Shown piece after piece: positions 8,135-16,891 of a stretch of DNA of 64,000 nucleotides (its first letter is position 1; the number at the start of each line of letters is the position of its first letter). This DNA is from Gillisia lutea (GTDB lineage Bacteria > Bacteroidota > Bacteroidia > Flavobacteriales > Flavobacteriaceae), in NCBI RefSeq assembly GCF_021568705.1, contig NZ_JAKGTH010000010.1, forward strand, positions 194,416-258,415, written 5' to 3'. The position numbers were made by a program, and so were the translations under genes. The notes below the pieces were generated by a model. It did not search any database, was not told the DNA's origin, and saw nothing but the letters and a program-made list of their open reading frames with translations.

Positions 8135-9316
8135 ATGGAATGGATAAGACAAAAATTAGATAAATTCAAAGAGCCCTTTAATAAGGGTAATAAACTTGAA
8201 AAGTACGCTCCTGCTATCAATGCATTAGATACTTTTCTTTATACTCCAAATCATACAACTCAAAAAGGTGCCCACGTTAGAGATGCGGTAGATTTAAAGA
8301 GAACGATGATTACTGTGGTATTGGCATTAGTTCCAGCTCTTATTTTCGGGATGTGGAATGGAGGATATCAATACCTTTCTCAAATTCAAACCGAAGTAAC
8401 GTTTTGGGAAGCTTTTGGGCATGGAGCACTAAAAATACTTCCTATGATTGCCGTTTCTTACGGAGTTGGATTAGGAATTGAATTTGCCTTTGCAATTTTT
8501 AGAGGGCACGAGGTAAATGAAGGATACTTGGTAACAGGACTTTTAATTCCTATGATCATGCCAATCGATATTCCTTTATGGATGGTTGCACTTTCGGTAG
8601 TATTTGCTGTAGTTATTGGGAAAGAAGCATTTGGAGGTACAGGAATGAATATTCTGAACCCCGCCTTAACGGCAAGAGCTTTTGCATTCTTCGCATACCC
8701 TACTTACATGTCTGGAAACCAGGTGTGGGTTAGTGAAGCGAGTAAAGTTGATGGTGTGTCTGGAGAGACTATTTTAGGTTCGTTAGCTGCTGGAAATCCT
8801 GTAGACTATAGCGCTATGGATATGTTCTCAGGTATAATTCCAGGTTCATTTGCTGAAACTTCCACCATATGTATTTTAGCTGGGGCCTTGTTATTGGTGC
8901 TCACTAAAGTTGGTAGCTGGAGAATTATTCTAAGTGCATTTATAGGAGCTTCCATAATGGCATTAATATTCAATGCGCTTCCATCTATGGGTATTGAAGG
9001 GAATGAGCTTACCAATTTCCCCTGGTACCAGCATCTAATTATTGGTGGACTTTCTTTTGGAATCGTATTTATGGCTACCGATCCTGTTTCTGCGGCTCAA
9101 ACTATGAAAGGGAAATGGATCTACGGGTTTTTAATAGGTTTCTTTGCCGTGATGATTCGGGTGTTCAACCCGGCATATCCTGAAGGGATCATGTTGGCTA
9201 TCTTATTGATGAACGTGTTTGCCCCGGTAATTGACCACTATGTAATTGATGGGAACATCAAAAGAAGAAAGAAAAGAGTATCCAGTGCAACCGCTCAAAT
9301 TAAAACAGCAGTATAG
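8135..9316 (+). CDS. nqrB: Na+-translocating NADH:quinone reductase subunit B
   Basis: NqrB is a membrane subunit of about ten helices that carries riboflavin and a covalently bound FMN and forms much of the sodium path. The 393-residue product shows a soluble N-terminus, KGAHVRDAVDLKRTM, GFGGTGMN-like FGGTGMNILNPALTARAF and FMATDPVSAAQT. The FMN-attachment region reads DGVSGETILG near residues 206-215, so the Thr is present but the residue before it is Glu rather than the usual Ala of the flavinylation motif. It lies between nqrA and nqrC with gaps of 11 and 2 bp. Confidence 0.96.
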   Translation: MEWIRQKLDKFKEPFNKGNKLEKYAPAINALDTFLYTPNHTTQKGAHVRDAVDLKRTMITVVLALVPALIFGMWNGGYQYLSQIQTEVTFWEAFGHGALKILPMIAVSYGVGLGIEFAFAIFRGHEVNEGYLVTGLLIPMIMPIDIPLWMVALSVVFAVVIGKEAFGGTGMNILNPALTARAFAFFAYPTYMSGNQVWVSEASKVDGVSGETILGSLAAGNPVDYSAMDMFSGIIPGSFAETSTICILAGALLLVLTKVGSWRIILSAFIGASIMALIFNALPSMGIEGNELTNFPWYQHLIIGGLSFGIVFMATDPVSAAQTMKGKWIYGFLIGFFAVMIRVFNPAYPEGIMLAILLMNVFAPVIDHYVIDGNIKRRKKRVSSATAQIKTAV

Positions 9317-9318
9317 TT

Positions 9319-10062
9319 ATGGAAGAGAAATCAGTAAATAAAACTAACAGTAACGGGTATACCTTTATGTTTGCTGTTATTTTAGTAGTAGTTGTGGCTA
9401 GTGTTCTGGCTTTTACAGCAACTTCTTTACAGCCTTTGCAAAATGAGAATGTGCGTCAGGAAAAGATGCAAAATATTCTTGCAACCATTGGTGTGGAATC
9501 CGACAGAGAAGGAGCTGAGGCTCTTTACAACAAATATATCACCGAAACTATTGCTTTGAAAGAAGATGGTAGTGTAGACGAAAATACAGATGCTTTTAAA
9601 GTAGATCTTGCAAAAGAACTTAAGAAGGATGTGAACGAACAAATTTATCCTTTATATATAGCAGATGTAGATGGTGAAAAATACTACATTATACCGCTTC
9701 AAGGAAAAGGGCTTTGGGACGCGATCTGGGGGTATATATCTCTTAAAGATGATGTAAATACTATTAAAGGTGCCGTGTTTGATCACAAAGGTGAAACTCC
9801 TGGACTAGGAGCAGAGATCACTCAAACTTGGTTTAGAGAGCGCTTTGGAGATGAAAAGATCTTTGACGGTAATGGAAACCTTATTGGGGTATCTGTAGTA
9901 AAAGGAAATGTTGGCCCAAGCAATAAAGACGATAATAAAGTAGATGCTATTTCTGGAGCAACAATTACCGGGAATGGGGTTTCTGATATGATCTCTGAAA
10001 GGTTGCAACATTACCTTCCGTATTTTAAAAAGCAACAAGATATTAAAGTAGCAATTCAGTAA
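9319..10062 (+). CDS. nqrC: Na+-translocating NADH:quinone reductase subunit C
   Basis: The 247-residue NqrC has one N-terminal transmembrane helix (about residues 13-35) and a periplasmic FMN-binding domain. The canonical covalent FMN site is visible as [10 protein letters not shown] near residues 211-220, where Thr is attached to FMN by Apb[11 protein letters not shown] and the [12 protein letters not shown] segment belong to the same domain. It is 2 bp behind nqrB and 2 bp ahead of nqrD. An apbE gene follows the operon. Confidence 0.96.
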   Translation: MEEKSVNKTNSNGYTFMFAVILVVVVASVLAFTATSLQPLQNENVRQEKMQNILATIGVESDREGAEALYNKYITETIALKEDGSVDENTDAFKVDLAKELKKDVNEQIYPLYIADVDGEKYYIIPLQGKGLWDAIWGYISLKDDVNTIKGAVFDHKGETPGLGAEITQTWFRERFGDEKIFDGNGNLIGVSVVKGNVGPSNKDDNKVDAISGATITGNGVSDMISERLQHYLPYFKKQQDIKVAIQ

Positions 10063-10064
10063 TT

Positions 10065-10811
10065 ATGGCTAAAGATAAAAATCTTACTTCCGAAGAAAAG
10101 GAAGCAAAAAAGAAAGAGATGATCTTGTTCTTGTCTAATTCAGAAGAGAAAGAGCATTTTTTATCAAAGAATAACAGAAAGTTATTGTCTGACCCGTTAA
10201 ACGATAATAACCCTATTACCGTTCAGGTATTAGGTATATGTTCGGCGCTTGCAATTACAGTTCAATTAGAACCGGCAATTGTAATGGCATTGGCAGTAAC
10301 TGCAGTACTTGCATTTTCAAACATGATAGTTTCTTTAATTAGGAATTTAATTCCTAACAGGATTCGTATTATCGTGCAGCTTGTAATTGTTGCTTCTTTG
10401 GTAATTTTAGTAGACCAGATTTTAAAGGCTTACGCATATGATGTGAGTAAGCAACTTTCAGTATTTGTTGGTCTTATTATTACTAACTGTATTGTGATGG
10501 GGCGTTTAGAAGCTTTTGCCTTGGGTAACGGGGTTTATAAATCTTTTCTTGATGGAATTGGTAATGCGGCAGGATACGGTGTGATATTAGTAATAGTAGC
10601 TTTCTTTAGAGAGCTATTAGGTTCAGGTAAACTGTTCGGATTTGAAGTGTTAGGTCACAAAGCTGCAGTAGCTGCAGAATCTACCGGATTATATGCTTAC
10701 GGATATGAGAATAATGGTTTAATGCTATTATCTCCTATGGCTCTTATTGTAGTGGGAATTATCATCTGGGTTCAAAGAGCTAGAAACCGTAAATTAATTG
10801 AACAAAACTAA
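10065..10811 (+). CDS. nqrD: Na+-translocating NADH:quinone reductase subunit D
   Basis: NqrD is a six-helix membrane subunit that shares a [2Fe-2S] centre with NqrE. Both expected cysteines are seen, in VLGICSALA and [10 protein letters not shown]. At 248 residues it is longer than the usual 210 or so because of a highly charged N-terminal extension of about 40 residues rich in Lys and Glu before the conserved [16 protein letters not shown] later start at Met19 is possible but the ATG at 10065 sits 2 bp after the nqrC stop. Confidence 0.95.
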   Translation: MAKDKNLTSEEKEAKKKEMILFLSNSEEKEHFLSKNNRKLLSDPLNDNNPITVQVLGICSALAITVQLEPAIVMALAVTAVLAFSNMIVSLIRNLIPNRIRIIVQLVIVASLVILVDQILKAYAYDVSKQLSVFVGLIITNCIVMGRLEAFALGNGVYKSFLDGIGNAAGYGVILVIVAFFRELLGSGKLFGFEVLGHKAAVAAESTGLYAYGYENNGLMLLSPMALIVVGIIIWVQRARNRKLIEQN

Positions 10812-10831
10812 CAGCATTAAAACACTATAAA

Positions 10832-11446
10832 ATGGATTATATAAATTTATTTGTTAGAAGTATTTTCATAGAAAATATGATTTTTGCCTACTTCTTAGGG
10901 ATGTGTTCCTATTTAGCGGTGTCAAAAACAGTAAAGACAGCTGTTGGTTTAGGAGCTGCGGTAATTTTCGTACTTGCCATTACAGTACCAATCAACTTTT
11001 TGTTAGACCAGTATTTATTAAAACCCGGAGCTTTACAATGGTTAAGCCCAGAATATGTAGATATAGATCTTAGTTTCTTGAGCTTTATCATGTTTATTGC
11101 AGTTATTGCATCTATGGTACAGTTGGTAGAAATGGTAGTGGAGAAGTTTGCTCCTGCGCTTTACGGTGCTTTAGGGATTTTCTTGCCACTTATCGCTGTA
11201 AACTGTGCTATTCTTGGAGGATCATTGTTCATGCAACAAAAGAGCTTTAGTGCAGTTTCTGAAGCTGTAACTTATGGTCTTGGAAGTGGTATTGGTTGGT
11301 TTTTAGCAATTATAGCTATAGCAGCAATTAGAGAGAAGATTACCTATTCAAACGTGCCTGCTCCTTTAAAAGGATTAGGTATTACCTTTATTATTACCGG
11401 GTTAATGGCGATAGGATTCATGAGTTTTATGGGAATTAAATTATAA
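10832..11446 (+). CDS. nqrE: Na+-translocating NADH:quinone reductase subunit E
   Basis: The 204-residue NqrE is homologous to NqrD with inverted topology and has six predicted helices. Its cluster cysteines lie in [11 protein letters not shown] and [11 protein letters not shown], matching the Cys pair that completes the intramembrane [2Fe-2S] site with NqrD. The family signature [14 protein letters not shown] opens the protein. It follows nqrD by 20 bp and precedes nqrF by 15 bp. Confidence 0.96.
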   Translation: MDYINLFVRSIFIENMIFAYFLGMCSYLAVSKTVKTAVGLGAAVIFVLAITVPINFLLDQYLLKPGALQWLSPEYVDIDLSFLSFIMFIAVIASMVQLVEMVVEKFAPALYGALGIFLPLIAVNCAILGGSLFMQQKSFSAVSEAVTYGLGSGIGWFLAIIAIAAIREKITYSNVPAPLKGLGITFIITGLMAIGFMSFMGIKL

Positions 11447-11461
11447 TAAAAACAGAAAATA

Positions 11462-12751
11462 ATGGCAGTTATTATAGCGAGTGTAATTGTATTCTTAGTA
11501 TTAATCTTATTGCTGGTTTCCATATTATTAGGAGCCAAATCTAAATTAGTTCCTTCGGGTCCTGTTACCATAAATGTGAACGGAGAGAAAGATCTTGAAG
11601 TTGGTTCAGGTGGAACATTACTTTCAACTTTAGGTGAAAATAAATTATTCCTGCCTTCTGCCTGTGGTGGAGGTGGAACTTGTATTCAGTGTAAGTGTAT
11701 TGTAGCTGAAGGGGGAGGAACTATTCTTCCTACTGAAGAGCCACATTTCACTAGAAAGGAGATCGCTCAGGGTTGGAGATTAGGATGTCAGGTTAAGGTA
11801 AAACAGGACATGAAGATCCAAATTCCTGAAGAAGTGTTCGGAATTAAAAAATGGGAAGCAACCGTTGTTAGAAATTATAACGTAGCATCTTTCATTAAGG
11901 AATTTGTTGTTGAAATTCCTGAAGATATGGATTACAAAGCAGGGGGGTATATTCAAATTGAAATCCCTCCGTGTGAAGTGAAATTCAGTGATATGGATAT
12001 CACAGCTCACCCAGATGAACACCCTGGAGAGCCAGATAAATTCAAAGAAGAATGGGATAAGTTCAAACTTTGGCCATTACAAATGAAAAATTCTGAAACC
12101 GTAGAACGTGCATACTCTATGGCTTCCTACCCAGCTGAGGGACGTGAAATCATGTTGAATGTACGTGTTGCAACACCACCTTTTGATAGAGCTAAAAATG
12201 GTTGGATGGATGTAAACCCTGGAATTGCTTCTTCTTATATCTTCTCAAGAAAGAAAGGTGATAAAGTAGTTATTTCCGGACCTTATGGTGAATTCTTTAT
12301 CAACGAAAGTGAAGCAGAAATGCTTTATGTTGGTGGGGGAGCAGGGATGGCACCAATGCGTTCTCACTTGTACCACTTATTCAGAACACTTAAAACCGGT
12401 AGAAAAGTTAGCTATTGGTATGGAGGTAGATCTAAAAGAGAATTATTCTATACTGAGCACTTTAGAGCTTTAGAAAGAGATTTCCCTAACTTCAAGTTTT
12501 ACCTAGCACTTTCAGAACCTATGGATGTAGATAACTGGAAAGTTAAAGATGGAATTGAAGGAGAAGGTGACGGATTTGTAGGATTTATTCACCAGGTTGT
12601 AATTGATAACTATTTACAGTATCATGATAGTCCTGAAGATATAGAATTCTACTTCTGTGGACCACCGCTAATGAATAAGGCTGTGGAAAAAATGACAGAT
12701 GATTTTGGAGTTCCACCAGAAAATGTACGTTTCGACGACTTTGGAGGATAA
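11462..12751 (+). CDS. nqrF: Na+-translocating NADH:quinone reductase subunit F
   Basis: NqrF is the NADH-oxidising subunit. The 429-residue product has an N-terminal transmembrane helix, a plant-type [2Fe-2S] ferredoxin domain with ligands in [14 protein letters not shown] and LGCQV (residues about 70-115), an FAD domain with RAYSMASYP, and an NADH domain with [13 protein letters not shown] and [13 protein letters not shown]. The C-terminal FDDFGG is typical of the family. It closes the operon and is followed by a strong terminator. Confidence 0.97.
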   Translation: MAVIIASVIVFLVLILLLVSILLGAKSKLVPSGPVTINVNGEKDLEVGSGGTLLSTLGENKLFLPSACGGGGTCIQCKCIVAEGGGTILPTEEPHFTRKEIAQGWRLGCQVKVKQDMKIQIPEEVFGIKKWEATVVRNYNVASFIKEFVVEIPEDMDYKAGGYIQIEIPPCEVKFSDMDITAHPDEHPGEPDKFKEEWDKFKLWPLQMKNSETVERAYSMASYPAEGREIMLNVRVATPPFDRAKNGWMDVNPGIASSYIFSRKKGDKVVISGPYGEFFINESEAEMLYVGGGAGMAPMRSHLYHLFRTLKTGRKVSYWYGGRSKRELFYTEHFRALERDFPNFKFYLALSEPMDVDNWKVKDGIEGEGDGFVGFIHQVVIDNYLQYHDSPEDIEFYFCGPPLMNKAVEKMTDDFGVPPENVRFDDFGG

Positions 12752-12771
12752 TAATTCCGGATAACTATATC

Positions 12772-12803
12772 AAAAAAGGTCAGCTTTATAGCTGACCTTT
12801 TTT
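12772..12803 (+). terminator. Rho-independent terminator after nqrF
   Basis: GGTCAGCT (12778-12785) pairs with AGCTGACC (12790-12797) around a 4-nt loop, flanked by an A run on the left and a T run on the right. It should end nqr transcription and separate the operon from the gene at 12887. Confidence 0.92.
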
Positions 12804-12871
12804 ATTTTTTATTAGATTCTAGCAGCAACGTATTTTTTCGTGTTTTAATTCTTAATCAGTTTAGTAATCCG

Positions 12872-12879
12872 TAATTTTG
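12872..12879 (+). promoter_or_regulatory. -7 box (TAATTTTG) just before the gene at 12887
   Basis: A perfect TAnnTTTG box ends 7 nt before the ATG at 12887, so transcription should begin at or within a few bases of the start codon. The -33 element is weak. This makes the small gene and apbE a separate transcription unit from nqr. Confidence 0.55.
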
Positions 12880-12886
12880 TATAGCT

Positions 12887-13246
12887 ATGAAAAAGGAACT
12901 TACAGAACAGGAATTGCATAATCTTGCCATGAATATTGTCGGTAAAGATTTAGAAGATAAAGGCTTTGAGTTTTTAGGTGTGAATAGTCAATTAAAGAGA
13001 AACCCACAATTTGTGGCTCTAAAAGAAAAGAAGCTTCATTTCGTGATTGTAAGGGCGGTAACTTACCCTAATAACCCCAAACTGTTCAATAAAACATTTA
13101 TGGAGAGCATGAAAGATCATGCGTTGAAACATGATGCAAGAACTTATTACGCGGGGGTTGGGCTTGCAAATTCTACAAATTATGAAGATCCTGTATTAGA
13201 GCAGGAAGATTATATTGTCAATTATGATGGCTTACAAGAAATTTAA
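12887..13246 (+). CDS. Small conserved protein between nqrF and apbE, function unknown
   Basis: The 119-residue product has no signal peptide or membrane helix and resembles a soluble alpha/beta protein: helix TEQELHNLAMNIVGKDL, then FVALKEKKLHFVIVRAVTYP, a second helix region and YAGVGLANS. From memory, similar flavobacterial proteins are often labelled Nqr subunit F although they lack the ferredoxin, FAD and NADH motifs, so that name is misleading. It overlaps the start of apbE by 23 bp, and this tight linkage suggests a role in Nqr maturation or flavin handling. That role is inference. Confidence 0.75.
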   Translation: MKKELTEQELHNLAMNIVGKDLEDKGFEFLGVNSQLKRNPQFVALKEKKLHFVIVRAVTYPNNPKLFNKTFMESMKDHALKHDARTYYAGVGLANSTNYEDPVLEQEDYIVNYDGLQEI

Positions 13247-14252
13247 AAAATACGCTGCACTAGTTTTAGTGGTATTAGGGTTTATTAGTTGCAAAGAGCG
13301 AGGCTTTCTTGAGCAGGTGTATGTTGGGAGCGCTTTAGGTACAAGTTATCAGGTGAAATTATTTAGTAATAAAGAATTGGAGATTGATAAAGGCTTAGAT
13401 TCTATTTTTACCGTAATAAATAACTCTATGAGCACATATCAGGAAGATTCTGATATTTCAAGGATCAATAAGGGCGATACTACTGTTGTGATTGATGATA
13501 ATTTCAAAGAGGTTTTCATTGCCTCAAGGAAAATTTATGATGAAAGTAAGGGTTATTTTGACCCTACAGTTGGTAGTTTGGTAAATGCCTATGGTTTTGG
13601 GCCCGATCATACTAAAGATAGCTTAAATGCTGTTGAAATTGATTCTATGTTACAGTATGTTGGTCTTAATAAACTCACACTTACCTCCCAAAACAGAATA
13701 AAAAAGCAAGCCCCCGAGATTTATCTTGATTTCAATGCTATTGCCAAAGGGTACACGATAGATGTGATAGCTAAGTATCTGGACAAGAATAAAATTGATA
13801 ATTATCTAATTGAATTAGGTGGAGAGCTGGTTGCTAAAGGAGAAAATATAGGGAATCAGCAAGCATGGATAGTGGCTATTGATGACCCCTTGCAAGAAGA
13901 AGGTAGTCGTACCTTTCAGGCAACGTTAAAGTTGGAGAATAGAGCTATGGCGACTTCAGGAAACTATAGAAAATTTAGAATAGAACCAAAGTCTGGTCAA
14001 CGTTTTGTGCACACTATTAGTCCAATAACGGGCCGTTCGCAAAAGAGTAATCTGTTAAGTGCTTCAGTACTTGCCAAAAATTGTGCATTAGCTGATGGCT
14101 ATGCAACTGCTTTTATGGCAATGGGGATGGAGAAATCTTTAGAAATGCTTAAAGATTTAAAGGATGTAGATGTTTATTTTATTTATTCTGAAGGAAGTGA
14201 TGATGTGAAAATTTATACTTCTGATGGATTTCAAAAGGTATTGGTCGAATAA
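13224..14252 (+). CDS. apbE: FAD:protein FMN transferase (flavin attachment to Nqr)
   Basis: ApbE transfers FMN from FAD to a Thr of NqrB and NqrC in the periplasm. The product of about 342 residues has a lipoprotein-type signal ending FISC, then the family pattern GSALGTSYQVKLF, MSTYQEDSDISRIN, FDPTVGSLVNAYGFG, DFNAIAKGYTIDVI, GGELVAKG, HTISPITGRS and ADGYATAFMAMG. I prefer the ATG pair at 13224/13227 over the upstream TTG at 13215 because it gives a normal signal peptide. It overlaps the preceding small gene and lies just behind nqrABCDEF, its expected substrates. Confidence 0.95.
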   Translation: MMAYKKFKKYAALVLVVLGFISCKERGFLEQVYVGSALGTSYQVKLFSNKELEIDKGLDSIFTVINNSMSTYQEDSDISRINKGDTTVVIDDNFKEVFIASRKIYDESKGYFDPTVGSLVNAYGFGPDHTKDSLNAVEIDSMLQYVGLNKLTLTSQNRIKKQAPEIYLDFNAIAKGYTIDVIAKYLDKNKIDNYLIELGGELVAKGENIGNQQAWIVAIDDPLQEEGSRTFQATLKLENRAMATSGNYRKFRIEPKSGQRFVHTISPITGRSQKSNLLSASVLAKNCALADGYATAFMAMGMEKSLEMLKDLKDVDVYFIYSEGSDDVKIYTSDGFQKVLVE

Positions 14253-14257
14253 TACCT

Positions 14258-15025
14258 CTACTTGGTACAAACCGGAATGATTTCATCGCTAGATATGCGG
14301 TATCGGTCTATCTCAGTTGATGAAAGTACTGAAGCATAATTTATCTCTTGTACCTTAAATCCTATACCTCTTAATGTTTCAAAGTAATCCCTTCCATACA
14401 CCCGTACATGATCGTACTGACCAAATATTCTTGCCCTCTCTTCTTTGGAGGTGATAGAATTATCCTCAAAGGTCTTTTCTCGATTAAGGTCTTGGGGTAT
14501 TTGTAAAATTGCCGTTCCTCCAGGTCTTAAAACCCTGTATAATTCCTTCATGGCTTTAATGTCATCAGGGATATGTTCGAGCACATGATTACAAAGAATG
14601 AAATCATATGTATTATCTTCAAATGGTAAATTGCAGATATCCGCTTTTACATCAGCTAAAGGTGAATTTAGATCAGTAGTCGTGTAGTCAAGATTTTTTA
14701 GCTTTCTGAAGCGCTTATAAAAGGCCTGTTCAGGTGCGAAATGTAATACTTTAAGCTTGTTAGTGAAGAAAGTGGTTTCATTCTTCAGATAAAGCCATAG
14801 TAGTCGATGGCGTTCCAGGGAAAGAGTAGAAGGTGAGAGTACATTTTCCCGCTGTACCACATACCCATATGGTAAAAATTTTCGAAAACTTTTACCATCA
14901 ATAGGGTCCTGGTAGTTGTTTCCTCTTAAGGCAATACTTAAAAAAGGTCTTGCCAAATAACTCAATTTTATTAGAAGCGGTCTTGGAATCGAATTTAAGA
15001 CAATTTTAAATGCTCGTTGGATCAT
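14258..15025 (-). CDS. Class I SAM-dependent methyltransferase
   Basis: The 255-residue protein has a Rossmann methyltransferase core: motif I region KVLHFAPEQAFYKRF, acidic DYTTTDLNSPLADVKADI, then DFILCNHVLEHIPDD and MKELYRVLRPGGTAILQIP, matching the Methyltransf_11 type. The glycine-rich motif I is weak (HFAPEQ instead of a GxGxG form), which is seen in some bacteroidotal members acting on cell-surface or lipid substrates, but the substrate is unknown. The start overlaps the NUMOD4 gene stop by 4 bp and the stop is 5 bp from the convergent apbE stop. Confidence 0.85.
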   Translation of the reverse strand: MIQRAFKIVLNSIPRPLLIKLSYLARPFLSIALRGNNYQDPIDGKSFRKFLPYGYVVQRENVLSPSTLSLERHRLLWLYLKNETTFFTNKLKVLHFAPEQAFYKRFRKLKNLDYTTTDLNSPLADVKADICNLPFEDNTYDFILCNHVLEHIPDDIKAMKELYRVLRPGGTAILQIPQDLNREKTFEDNSITSKEERARIFGQYDHVRVYGRDYFETLRGIGFKVQEINYASVLSSTEIDRYRISSDEIIPVCTK

Positions 15026-15585
15026 ACTTCTATATCACCCCAGTTCTCACCAGACTTAATACGGTATAGTTGCATTTCAGAAACACCAAATTGCTTTGCG
15101 AGTACTCGAATTCGGGTTTTTCGGTTCGGGTCTAAAAGTTTCTTCTTTAAGATCACCGCCTGAGCATAGCTTAGCTTCGAATAGGAGGTAACCTTTCTTA
15201 ATTTGCGCTTCAGCTTATTCTCTTTAACATTGGGGTTGTCGAATTGATGAGCTGTCCACTCTTCTTTTGTTACCCATGCTAGGTTCGAAACCTCATTATC
15301 GTGCTTCTTATAATTTTTGTGAATAACGTATTTATCCCCCTCTTTCTTTTCCAAGAAAATTTCGGCAATAACCCTGTGAAAATAGTAATTCTTCTTTTTC
15401 CCGTTCTTTAGGTTCACTACAAAGGATAAATAACCAGCTGTTCTTCCTCCGTTAAGCAGTTCGCCTTCCGGATTTTTCACAAAGCTAATTACTCTTCCAT
15501 AATTGGATATTTTATAGACAAATCGGTCTTGCCAAATATCCTTATGGTAGGTTTCCCATCGCTCTTGTCTGAAATTTTTAATCAT
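15022..15585 (-). CDS. NUMOD4/HNH-derived protein with C-terminal helix-turn-helix
   Basis: The 187-residue protein begins like homing endonuclease accessory modules: a NUMOD4 motif with W-x-D...YKISNYGRVISF (residues about 18-35), then an HNH-like region HRVIAEIF...YVIHKNYKKHDNEVSNLAWVT (about 69-104). In active HNH members the central motif is usually NHxDGNxxNN; here His is kept but the following DGN is lost. The C-terminus (about 152-180) resembles a helix-turn-helix, RVLAKQFGVSEMQLYRIKSG. It sits inside a housekeeping operon, overlapping map by 8 bp and the methyltransferase by 4 bp, which argues for a domesticated DNA-binding protein. Function is unknown. Confidence 0.75.
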   Translation of the reverse strand: MIKNFRQERWETYHKDIWQDRFVYKISNYGRVISFVKNPEGELLNGGRTAGYLSFVVNLKNGKKKNYYFHRVIAEIFLEKKEGDKYVIHKNYKKHDNEVSNLAWVTKEEWTAHQFDNPNVKENKLKRKLRKVTSYSKLSYAQAVILKKKLLDPNRKTRIRVLAKQFGVSEMQLYRIKSGENWGDIEV

Positions 15586-16393
15586 ATGCTTTAGACCTGA
15601 ATTTATCTTCTTCGGTACTGGTTACTCCTAACGCATCATAAATATATTTGAAGGTTGATAGTAGTTCCGGTTTACCGTCTATAATTGCAACATCATGCTC
15701 AAAATGTGCACTGGGTTTATTATCTGCGGTTAGAATTGTCCAACCGTCTTTTAATTGTTTTATACGTTTTGTTCCTTGATTGATCATTGGCTCAATGGCT
15801 ACAACCATTCCTTCAACAAACTTTTTACCTCTTCCTCGTTGGCCGTAATTAGGCATTTCGGGGTCTTCATGCATGGTTTTTCCTAATCCATGCCCCACCA
15901 ATTCACGTACTACACCATATCCATGGTCTTCACAATATTTTTGAATAGCATAGCCTACGTCACCAACGCGATTTCCTACTCTTAATTGCTCAATTCCTAC
16001 ATAAAGAGATTCTTTGGTAACCTTTAAAAGTTTACTGGTCTCTTCAGAAATTTCTCCAATTGGAAAGGTGTATGCATGATCGCCATAAAAACCTTCTTTA
16101 ATTGCGCCGCAATCTATCGATATAATATCGCCTTCTTGCAACGGGGTGCTATTTGGTATTCCATGAACAACTTGAGCATTCGGGCTCATACAAAGGGTAT
16201 TAGGGAAATCATATAATCCCAGGAATCCAGGTATAGCACCTTGTTCCCTTATGTATTCTTCTGCTAATTTATCAAGTTGTAAGGTTGTAACTCCGGGTTT
16301 GATTTCTGATGCTAACATTCCTAATGTTCTGGAAACAACCAGAGCGCTTTCACGCATTAGCTCAATTTCTTCCCTGGATTTTGTTATAATCAT
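15578..16393 (-). CDS. map: Methionine aminopeptidase type I
   Basis: Map removes the initiator methionine from nascent proteins. The 271-residue product has the M24 pita-bread fold motifs: HGIPNSTPLQEGDIISIDCGAI with the first metal Asp, GDHAYTFPIG with the second, GHGLGKTMHEDP with the His ligand, and VVAIEPMI and HFEHDVAI with the Glu ligands. There is no N-terminal extension, as in bacterial type I enzymes. It overlaps both neighbours (4 bp upstream, 8 bp downstream), consistent with a translationally coupled operon. Confidence 0.95.
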   Translation of the reverse strand: MIITKSREEIELMRESALVVSRTLGMLASEIKPGVTTLQLDKLAEEYIREQGAIPGFLGLYDFPNTLCMSPNAQVVHGIPNSTPLQEGDIISIDCGAIKEGFYGDHAYTFPIGEISEETSKLLKVTKESLYVGIEQLRVGNRVGDVGYAIQKYCEDHGYGVVRELVGHGLGKTMHEDPEMPNYGQRGRGKKFVEGMVVAIEPMINQGTKRIKQLKDGWTILTADNKPSAHFEHDVAIIDGKPELLSTFKYIYDALGVTSTEEDKFRSKAYD

Positions 16394-16821
16394 ATTTTGG
16401 ATTTAAAAAAGCTCAATAAGCCTTTTCGTGATTTCTTATTTTTATATTTAATAGATTTTGATTTATTTCCTGAAATTCGACTTAAATGCTGGTAAATTTC
16501 TCCCCAGCCCATAAGTCCTCCAATATTCCTGTCATCTATAAAAAAATCTGCCTGTATTTTCCTGCTTATGGATTCATCGAAATTTTCCTCAGGGTAACTT
16601 TTATTCACCGAATAGAAAAAAACCCCATTTTTATTACAAAATTTGACCGCTTCCTGTAGCTGACTACCCGATCGATAGGTCCATAAAATTAGCAAATGCC
16701 CTTCTTTTTGTAATTGTTGAAGGGTTTCTAATGCAAACAGAATTGGTTTTCCTATTTCTGGATATCTATTTTCTACGATAGTTCCATCAAAATCTACAGC
16801 AATAGTCAATACATTCAGCAT
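16390..16821 (-). CDS. Small HAD-like hydrolase (BT0820 type)
   Basis: The 143-residue protein has HAD motif I as VDFDGTIV (residues 9-16), motif II within LILWTYRSG, and an acidic FFIDDRNIGG motif near residue 93 in place of the usual motif IV. Similar small Bacteroidota proteins are annotated as hydrolases without a known substrate. The tail (about 120-143) is rich in Lys and Arg. It is the first gene of the map operon; a -7 promoter box ends only 5 nt before its ATG. Confidence 0.8.
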   Translation of the reverse strand: MLNVLTIAVDFDGTIVENRYPEIGKPILFALETLQQLQKEGHLLILWTYRSGSQLQEAVKFCNKNGVFFYSVNKSYPEENFDESISRKIQADFFIDDRNIGGLMGWGEIYQHLSRISGNKSKSIKYKNKKSRKGLLSFFKSKI

Positions 16822-16826
16822 AGCTG

Positions 16827-16834
16827 CAAAATTA
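16827..16834 (-). promoter_or_regulatory. -7 box (TAATTTTG) next to the HAD gene start
   Basis: On the minus strand TAATTTTG is followed by CAGCT and then the ATG at 16821. With the usual spacing transcription would start at or near the ATG, suggesting a leaderless mRNA for the HAD-map-NUMOD4-methyltransferase operon. Confidence 0.6.
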
Positions 16835-16891
16835 AGAAGAAAATTTCTTAGAAACTACTATGTTAAATAGATTGATGTTTCTGTTACGTAA

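Noticed and set aside
8806-12022. Minus-strand frames within nqrB to nqrF
   Set aside because: They are antisense to intact Nqr subunits and have no supporting motifs.
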